A stretch of DNA of 64,000 nucleotides from Lunularia cruciata (lineage: Eukaryota > Streptophyta > Marchantiopsida > Lunulariales > Lunulariaceae), in assembly GCA_948567375.1 (NCBI GenBank), contig OX419758.1, positions 60,641,001 to 60,705,000 on the forward strand, in the 5' to 3' direction. Positions 55,720-64,000 of this stretch are shown here, one piece after another. Numbering within the stretch: the first letter of the stretch is position 1; each line of letters opens with the position of its first letter. The translations under genes were made by a program, and so were the position numbers. The notes under the pieces are model-generated. The model was given only the letters and a program-made list of their open reading frames with translations. It had not been told where the DNA came from and did no database searches.

Positions 55720-58700
55720 ATGACGAGGTTAGGGATTGCTGTACGACGAATTTGGGCATGTAGTGCACCGAACAATTTGGAATTCGTCGACCGTGATTTT
55801 TCTGGAATTGTGCGACGCAGAGACTTTCAGGTAGAGATAAGATGCCAATCCATTAGGGGTGCTTATATCGTGATAACCATTCAAGCATTATCTCACGTAC
55901 TTGGAGAGAGTATTTGCTACTTGTTTCTCATTTACGCAGATATAAGGAAGTCGTAATTAGTTTTTAGGGTACCCCGTTCGAATTGAAACAGAGAATCTGC
56001 GTCTTAGAATTACAATCGTAAACTTCGACTAAAGTGAATCCAGCAGCAAGTAAGAGGAGTAAGAAGGAAGACTGTATTTTTACGTTAAGGAGATACTACT
56101 CCTTTTCATGTAGCATGAATTCGAGCAGCTCCTCATTGTAATGTGAATCTGTGAAGAACAACAAGAGTTAGAATCTACCAGCTGTCAAATTTCACCTCCA
56201 TTGGGCAGAGCAGTTTCAAATCTCCTCAGAAAATTGGCCCATCACAAAATGAATGGCGAAAGAAACATCAGACTGAGTATCTTACTGATATCATGACTGA
56301 TTTCAGGTACTATGGTCAAGAAGGCGTCTGCATGACGATCAGGAGATGGATGACGGTCCACCAAAGTTCAAGTCGAGAATTCTGCTATCTGGAAACACTT
56401 TGCCTGCCACTTCTTGCGGCACACGGGAAGTAGTAAACTCAATTTTAAGTCCTGCTTCTCCTAGCGTTACTCTTTTACAGCCAAGCTCGCCGGTATTGCC
56501 CATTTTATCTTCTCGTATGGGTTGCGGTTTTGGGACGAGGAGTCTCTCTGGAAAAGCAAGGAGCAAATTAAATGTTGGGGGGATTCGAGGGTATCTTACG
56601 CGTGTTAGTCATCTTGGATTTGCGATGGGAAAACCTTGGCGCTTCAGGGATCCGATTAGCCTTGTTTTACGTCGCCACTCTTCAGATGATGCACCAGAGG
56701 AAAATGACAGGCAGAAATGGGACGATGAGGGAGTTCTAAAGGACAGTGGACAGCTGAAAGCAGAGTTTGAGGCCGCCAAGAAAGGTTTCCTGAACATACC
56801 CGAGGCAATACACGCTCTGCCTAAAATGAATCCCAATGGTAGGCCTCCTGTTATTTCTCCACTTTACTAGCTGCATTTCTCTATGGTTTCTGTGGACCAA
56901 CTTATATGAGTACTTCCAACTGACAATCAGCAATGGTGAATGATTTTCTGCAAATTTACTGTGTTGACCTGAAAAGTGTAGCATGCCGTTTATGAAGCAA
57001 AAGGTCATCTGTGAGTTTCCCTTAAACTTATCGAGATAATCCTCACTAGGTGTATACGCAAATTACAATCTCCGGCTTGACCAAATCAAGGTCTATGGGT
57101 TTGACTATGACTACACTTTGGCTCACTATACGAGAGCGTTACAAACATTGATCTATGACCTTGCTAAGAAGCATCTCGTCAAAGAGGTAAATTCTCTTCA
57201 TTCTACATTCTGGGAGATACTTAAGTTATAAAGTCAGAAACCTTTGTGAAGCAATCCAGCGCCTTCACAATATGCTCAATAGTCTAGATGTGGGTATGGA
57301 ACTGGGTTGTTTACAACGAATATATATTCCATTGCTCAAATGTGTTTACTAGTCTAGTTGGAGGAACTTCCAGAAGTTTGGTGCATGCCGTCCTTTGCGA
57401 AGCACAAAGTTTTCTTTGCGGCAAAATTGCATTCGGATGTCGTTAAACATTGACATTTCAATACATTCCTTCGTGAGTCTGTGTAGTTAGATAAATATCG
57501 GTAGCTTCTCAGATTTTGAGTTTGACGAAATGTCATATCTTGATTTTCTCACCAGCGAGTGGGCACAAGAACCAGACACATGGTCAAACCATAATTATCA
57601 GAAAGCATGTTCTTGTAGGCAGATCGTCTTCGAAAACACCAGAACATGTGTTTGTTCTGTTTCACATTTCTTTTCCAGTGTACCGCATTTGGGAGTGCCG
57701 TTGTTTTCATTCTGTACTTGACTGGAATCTAAGATGTGTCGGGTGGTTCATAGCACGATCTGTTGGTGTGTGTGCCAAACAGTACAGGTACCCAGAGACT
57801 TGTTTGGATTTCAAGTATGACCCGCAATTCTCTATTAGAGGTCTATATTATGACAAAAAGCATGGAAATCTTCTGAAGCTGGATTTTTTCCACTCAGTGG
57901 AGCCGAATGGATGCTTTTTTGGACGTCGCCGGGTAAGTACCTTTTGCTCTTCCTATAATCCGAGAGTATCTGCTGAACATTTCGGTGGAAGGTCTTCATC
58001 GACGCGTACTGGGTGGGACTACATTGGTCACTTGTCCTAGTTTGAAACTCTAATGTATTTAGCTTGAAGTTGCCTGAGACTGGACAGTATTTCTCTTCAG
58101 ACTTTCCAGCTCAAATTAGGGTCATTCATGTTGTTAAGGATTATCTCAACAATTCCGACATACATATGAAGAACATATGCGTCATATGCGGTACAGGATA
58201 AGATTTATGTCCAATATTTCTTGACGGTTGTTTCTGTTTAGCTCAATAGAGATGAAATTGAGGAGCAATATGGCGGCAAGCACATTAGTGTTTCGGACAT
58301 ACCAAATCTGGTCGCCCTCATGGACCTGTTCTGTTTGTCAGAGGTACGTTCGCTGGTGTCCGCTGGCGTACTTTGAAATTCCGGGGCATCTTGAGACTAA
58401 AGGAAGTTGGTTGCAACTAATTTGAGAACTCCACATAGAGCCCAACGTATAATCCCTGTAGTATATTGTCGCGTACTTATCACTGTTTTGATGGTTATGT
58501 ATTAGATTTGCTCAATAATGGAAGTTGGCATGGACACTCGAGTCTGCTTCATGTGTTGTGGGTACTTTTGATGGCAGGCATGTCTTATCTCAGATGTAAT
58601 CCAGCATTTTGTTGATCAAAATATGGAGTTCGATTCGGCATACGTTTATGATGATGTGAAGCGTTCAATCAACTATGTCCATCGAAGTGGCCTTATGCAT

Positions 58701-60976
58701 CGTCAAGTACTACTAAATCCGGCGAAATATCTTGTAAAGAATGTGAGTTTCTACCTCCTTTCTATGTCGTTTTCACCGTCTGAGAATAATTTTCTAAATT
58801 GGAAGAAGACGAGTTCTGAAAGAAGAATCAAAGATCGAAAAGAGACAAGAAGCATTGCTACCTACTTCTCGGAGACTTGTGAATGTGGTTCTAAGTAGCC
58901 AACACTCAAACGCGTATTGCTGGTTGCCAACAGGAAGCGGTTGTACAAATGCTGAAGACTTTGAAAGCGAAGGGGAAGAAAATGTTCATCTTGACGAATT
59001 CACCATTCCCGTTTGTCAACGGCGGCATGAAGTTCTTATTCCAGGTTCATAATCAGCAACACTTTGAGACCCAGTCAGGAAATTTTATGCGATTGCATTT
59101 GGATTTTAATACCGTCTGAAACCTTAAGTGCTGACTCGGTTCAATCCGGTGTTGCCGTGGCTCGTAGGACGATGGTAGGGGTGGAGAATCTTGGCGTGAG
59201 CTTTTTGATGTAGTGGTGGCTCTTGCAGACAAGCCGGCATTTTACACTTCAGAGCGCCCATTCAGGTTGGTGGTCTTGGTTACCTAAAGGTCTCAAGTTA
59301 TGTTTTCTCATCTTGACCTGTGCTTGAGCTACTAAAGGTGACCCTTGAATGCCTGCCCCGTACGTTGCAACTCTTTCAGACACTACAATACCAAGACGGA
59401 TATGTTGGCATTCAAGAAGCTGGATTGCTTCAATGAGCATAGTGTCTACTACCACGGATGTCTGAAGGAATTTCTGGAGTTAACAAAATGGAGAGGATCA
59501 GAGGTTGGTCTTTTCACAATATCTATCTGAAAGAAGAAAGAAGGGCTAGAAGAATGAGATTACTGTATGTAACTTAGAGATCAGGTTACCTCGCGACGTT
59601 TCTAGTCCTAGGTAATATTGACATGCCTTTACTTGATACTCAATATACACATGGTGCAGGAGTCGTTGATGGTTACGAGGCTACATCCACAGATCAGTCT
59701 ATATTGCACAACCCTCCTTCAATAAGGTTTCTCCGTGAATCTTAGTTCTAGATCAACCGTTCTAGATTGCATTTTCAACATTATGACCAATAACACATTA
59801 TACTGGATGTATGTGCATTAATGTAGGTTCTGTACTGCGGTGACCATCTATACACCGACTTGCGAGGACCTGCCAAAGCTGGTTGGCGGACTGTAGCTAT
59901 TATTCGGGAGTTGGAGGTAATTTTGGGTTTTGTTTGTTTCGAGACTTTTGCAGATCTTTTCTCTCTTTTAACTCCTATGCTCGAAAAGCGAACTCCTTTC
60001 ATACAAGTTCTTCACCCGAATAATGCACGCAGATTCTGTCCTTTCATTCCCACACAAACTGAGTTCAAGAAGAGCATGTGTTTAACAAGACGAAGATTTG
60101 AGTTCCAGAACTGTAGTATCAACTTCTCACTCTGATCGTGGTTGATATGGTTGATGTGCAGAGGGAGATTATGACACAAAATGAACCTGAATATCGGTTT
60201 CAGCAGGTAGGTTTACTTTTTCCAAAACGTGACTGATCCTTTAATTTGCCAGACTGGAAAAGTTCGGATGCGAACATTTGACATGTAGAGTGCTTCGTTG
60301 ATGTTGCTTTCCAGCATCTCGTACAACTTGTGCAGCAGCCACTGCCTAATGTGTTCTGTCCATCATGATCCAGGCAAAGTACAATGTCGTCCAAGAACTG
60401 ATGGGAAAATATCACAGGTTACCTGAAGTTTCTCAAGAAGGTGCAGAAGAACAGTTACTTTTAGCAGCACTACGAGTCGAACGGGCCAATGCTAGAGTTG
60501 CCATGAGAGCTTTGTTCAATCGGTATTTTGGATCCTGCTTTCTTACGGATACAGGGAAAGAATCAGCATTTGCATACAATGTGCAAAGATATGCTGACGT
60601 TTACACTAGCCGCCTGGAGAATCTTGTAGTTTCTGCAAGTGAGCCTTGGCTTTATACGCCGTTTGATCTTAAGAGCCTTCCCCACCATATTAAGGTAATT
60701 TCTCATAATAACTGAAGTTTGCTTCAAAAGTCGTGCTGTATATCATGTATCAAATTCCCAAGAACTTCTCGCCCAAGAAGTAGGCCAGGCGAGGCAGTTA
60801 GACAAGTCTAAGTGACGTGTCAGGCCGCGCAAGTTCCAAGCTAGGGTTCACTTCGTTTACTCAGTATCGTTTCAGCACTTTAAGTTCCTGTTGGAAGGTC
60901 CCTCATGTATGAAATTGATATGTCTTCCACTCGTTGGCAGGTTCCGCCTCGAAGTCTGCTAAAGATTGCAGAGTAG
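55720..60976 (+). CDS. HAD-superfamily 5'-nucleotidase (subfamily IG), probably organellar
   Basis: Exons: 55720-55830, 56307-56838, 57050-57186, 57783-57932, 58242-58343, 58578-58742, 58934-59044, 59168-59265, 59380-59503, 59827-59916, 60162-60206, 60374-60694, 60941-60976. All introns are GT-AG and all phases agree, giving 2022 nt (673 residues). The family dephosphorylates nucleoside monophosphates or related phosphate esters. HAD motifs: VYGFDYDYTLAHY (nucleophile Asp in DYDYT, residues 233-237), FILTNSPF (Thr about 420) and VLYCGDHLYTDLRGP (about 511-525). Conserved blocks YPETCLDFKYDP, GLYYDK and VYYHGCLKEFLE are present. The model is long for the family: an internal Met at 56517 would give 566 residues beginning MGCGFGTRSLSGKARSK, a good organellar presequence, so exon 1 may be leader or an alternative start. 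Confidence 0.9.
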
Positions 60977-61051
60977 CAGAAACGATGTGCTCCTAATTTT
61001 GACAGAGTGTTCATGGGCTCCTTATAGGATTACTTGTAATTACATTCTTTC

Positions 61052-61057
61052 AATAAA
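61052..61057 (+). terminator. Candidate polyadenylation signal
   Basis: AATAAA lies 76 bp after the nucleotidase stop codon, in T/A-rich sequence following TGTAATTACATTC. This is a typical plant position for a near-upstream element. Confidence 0.5.
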
Positions 61058-62696
61058 TTAGAACCCAAAATTAAGGGTCATCTCCAACAGCTAGTATGAT
61101 ATTAGGTCTTAGATGGAATTAAGACGGAACTGTGTTCCTGATAGAACATAATTTCTCACCTCAAGTTCAACAGCTGCGAAGAATCGTGCATTAGATGGAA
61201 GGATCAAAGTAGTTTTGATACCCTTCGTACCCTAGTAGAAGGTTCTATAGTACATCGCCAGCTTTGCTAGACTCGTGGAAACGGCTTGGACGGACGGTCT
61301 AGATAACAATTTTGTTATAACTTTCTTGTACAGGGGTTGGAATTGTCACTGTCGTAGTGGACGGTTCATGACTGCCTCATTCGGTGTGATTCTGGCAAAA
61401 CAGTTGCGAGTGCGCTGATCTTTGTGTATGTCACTTAGTCGTGGGTAAAGATATACAGCAATGAAAAGAGCAGATTCCAACGCCATCAGATCGTGCGGTA
61501 TATTCGGGTGAGATAGACTGTCTAGTGATATTGAGTAGTCAAGTTAAATGATTTTACTTTTTCTTCAGCGTCTGTCATAACAGATGGTAATAAGAAACAA
61601 AAAACTAGGATATTCCAGAGGGTAGACAAGAGGACTTCGAAAGCAGCGGGGAATTAGGAGGCCCAGACGGAAAAAGAGAATAGGACCTATCAAGCCGTGA
61701 GGGCCAAAAGAGAATTACCACCTAACTATGAACTCGTGGACTTCTCAACGGCAACCTCTCATTCACAAGGATCGCGACGAAAGTACGTGAAATGTAGACC
61801 TCCGCGAACTGCTCCAACCTAGATTGTCATTTTGAACTGCTTCAACCTATACTATGTCATTCTGAATCAACACTTTCACACGGTAACTTCCATAAGAGGA
61901 TTGCTAGAAGTTCGAGGCAGTCAAGACCTAAGTTGGACCACTGCCATAAGCTTCCACTGCATTTACCTGTTTGCTTGAGCAACTTCCCTGGACAGCAGTC
62001 ATGGTGCCGAAAGGGAATATCCACATGAGATGCAACAAATTCACGATCTCTACAGGAAATGGCGACCAGATGACAGTGGAGCAGTTTACATCTGCCTGAC
62101 AAGTTTACAACAAATGTTCAACTGAATAAAGCTCGCTCCGTAATAATGTATATACCCCTTACACGCCTTCAAGAGGTCGAACTAGTACGGATGTTGTCAA
62201 AAGTTGGAGTTAGAGTGGTGAGTAATAAGATCTAATGTACATGAATATATTTCATAGTCAAAAGTAAGTACCTGTCATTCATGCGGCTCCTAGTTGTATC
62301 GATGAATACGTTCGACGAAACTTTTTCTGCAGCTTCAATCAAATGGTGTTTCGTCCTAGTCGAAATGCAGTTCATAAGGTGCTTGGTGAATTTTGCATAC
62401 GTTGCCTTCAGAAGGCCATTGGTAAAACCACAAAACTAGAAAACAGTCCTCAAACGACCCTAGCTGGGCAAACGACTCCGTGGATCGTGAATTCATTATA
62501 GAATCCATTCTCAGCGAGTCAAGAAAAGTAAGGTGTGCTACGCTGGAGCTTTTGTTCGCAGTCACGTGTCACGGACACTTGGCATACGTTGGTGCGTGGT
62601 GAGGATGGAACTGGCAGATGGCTCCTTAGCCCATCTCTGCTCATTCAACTCGCGCCATCTCTGCTTGTTTCGAAGATACGCACTACGAGAGACGCC
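61058..62696. other. Intergenic region between nucleotidase and ALDH genes
   Basis: No exon recognised on either strand. It should contain the promoter and leader of the ALDH gene. The open frame extends upstream of the chosen ATG to 62535 without an ATG, so the leader is not closed by a stop close to the start. Confidence 0.4.
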
Positions 62697-63835
62697 ATGA
62701 TTCGCATCCAAGGCCAGAAGTTGTTGCAGCTGATTCAACCGCCTATACATGCTCTTCTTAATCGTTCCTGTGTACATCAGAAGATCTCGTTTCGTTCATT
62801 TAGCGGTGGTGACGGATTTTGGAGATTGTCAACAGGAGTAGTGCCTGGAACAAGATACAGAAACGTTAGAGATTTTGGCTCAGCAACCAAGTTTGACAAA
62901 GTATATAGAAGTTCTTTGATTCGCGAGATCAGGCGAGAGATGGGGGCAGGTAAAGAGAATGGAAACGCAGCAACGGAGAAGAGTGAGCCTCAAGTGTATC
63001 ACCTGTTCATTGCAAATGAGCCCAAGGACAGTGATCGGAAGAAGTACCTTGAGGTGGAAAATAAGTACACAGGCAAAGTTGGTGAGTCTCCTTATTTGTT
63101 TGTTATGTGATACTGTTGGTGTTTCTGTCATATGTTTTGTTGGATTGACAGTGCCTAACAAGCTAATAATTTGCTTGAGAGCTTAATTTGGTACATCCGG
63201 GTGTTACGAGCAGAAGCGAAAGTGCCCTTGGCTACACAAGAAGATTTAGAGGAAGCAATCCAAGCTGCGGTGAAGGCAGTCCCAGCAATGGCAGCAATGT
63301 CTTCATATGAGCGCAAAGCTGTACTCAAGAAGGTAAAAGGGCAATAAATATAGTAAAGTTTATTAGGTTTGTGTGCCCAAGTAGCTCTTTACAATCAATG
63401 AGGAACTGCAGATGTGAGACAGGAAAGTATATTCAGATCCGTAGGTTGATATTTCTGCACGAAGAGTGATGCACAGACTCAGTATATAAATGAATATAGA
63501 TTTCAATTAAAACCATTTCGAACCAATGTAGATCGTACTGAAGAATGTTATTGAAAGATCAAAGTGTAGCGTGTAGAAGTTGTTGTGGGGCTCGATCAGC
63601 AATTCACAACGTTCAATCTGATGAACTCCTTCAATTTCAGGTTGTGGTGGAGTTAACAAACAGGGCTGAAGAAATTGCAAAAGTAATAACTATGGAGTCC
63701 GGGAAAGCAATCAGAGACGCTAGAGGTGAAGTGCAGCGATCTATAGATACCTTCGAGGTCGCTTCAGAAGAAGCAACACGGATATATGGAGAACATATGC
63801 CTCTAGACATATCTGCTCGTAACAAGGGCCTTCAG
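62697..63835 (+). CDS. Aldehyde dehydrogenase, ALDH21-like (5' part; runs off the window)
   Basis: Coding exons 62697-63081, 63214-63332 and 63641-63835 join in phase (GT-AG) to give 233 residues; the catalytic Cys and Glu would lie beyond the window. The N-terminus MIRIQGQKLLQLIQPPIHAL and about 80 further basic or Ser-rich residues look like a mitochondrial or plastid presequence. The ALDH domain begins YHLFIANEP, then NKYTGKV, VPLATQEDLEEAIQAAVKA, YERKAVLKK, RAEEIAKVITMESGKAIRDA, RGEVQRSIDTF, EEATRIYGEHMPLDISARNK. GKAIRDARGEVxRxIDTF and LDISARNKG fit bacterial-type and ALDH21-like enzymes better than seed-plant ALDH families. ALDH21, a stress-linked NADP-dependent succinic-semialdehyde dehydrogenase, is known from mosses and lycophytes. 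ALDH is firm; family 21 is inferred. Confidence 0.85.
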
Positions 63836-64000
63836 GTATGGTATTCTGGTAACTTAAACCGAACCGGTCTCTTAGGTGGATACAACTAAAGCTTCAAAAC
63901 TTGGACAGTTGATGAGCTAAAATTGCTTAGTGTAATTAGTTAATTTCTAGAAATAGCTGAAGAAATAAATGAACTTTGAGCATCTAGGTACTCATTAATC

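Noticed and set aside
57516-58040. 174-codon plus-strand ORF
   Set aside because: Spans intron sequence and a real exon (57783-57932) of the nucleotidase; only the exon part is conserved, and the ORF is in that frame by chance extension.

Overview
The window is nuclear DNA of a plant. The two best genes are split by short spliceosomal introns (about 75-480 bp), have N-termini that look organelle-targeting, and sit among plant-type retroelements: a chromodomain Ty3/gypsy element, LTR elements primed by initiator tRNA-Met, and PIF/Harbinger transposons. The aldehyde dehydrogenase at the right end looks most like family 21, known from mosses and lycophytes and absent from flowering plants. With compact introns this suggests a non-seed land plant or close relative; I cannot name the species.

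Layout. 1-4000 is a balanced-GC, CpG-containing stretch with a LINE 3' end at the left edge, a perfect 14-bp inverted repeat and small tandem repeats, but no recognisable gene. 4000-30000 is AT-rich and CpG-poor, made of decayed mobile DNA: two Harbinger-type transposases, two copies of a companion ORF1-like gene, three copies of a degenerate FCP1/NIF-type HAD phosphatase gene, a coiled-coil ORF with 25-residue tandem repeats, an unclassified ORF with a coiled-coil tail, pyrimidine-rich blocks and many two-copy tandem duplications. 30000-38500 is a second CpG-retaining island with an intact single-exon PI-PLC X-domain gene and a possible two-exon unknown gene. 38500-54900 is a second repeat domain: LTRs carrying heat-shock-element-like arrays, a 753-bp solo LTR, a full-length but inactivated chromovirus (44563-50062), and an R2-like LINE (zinc finger, reverse transcriptase, CCHC and restriction-like endonuclease motifs) split by a nested solo LTR. 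55250-64000 is a third island: a 13-exon HAD-family 5'-nucleotidase gene, then the first three coding exons of an aldehyde dehydrogenase gene that runs off the window.

The host genes (PI-PLC-like, 5'-nucleotidase, ALDH) are independent housekeeping or stress-metabolism genes. The most unusual material is mobile: an apparent restriction-endonuclease-type LINE in a plant; a chromovirus whose two LTRs are identical over 188 bp while its coding region is full of stops and its LTR lacks about 558 bp including the TATA box; LTR promoters carrying GAAnnTTC arrays; and an amplified family of FCP1-like phosphatase fragments. All homology statements come from reading translations by eye; no database search was run.
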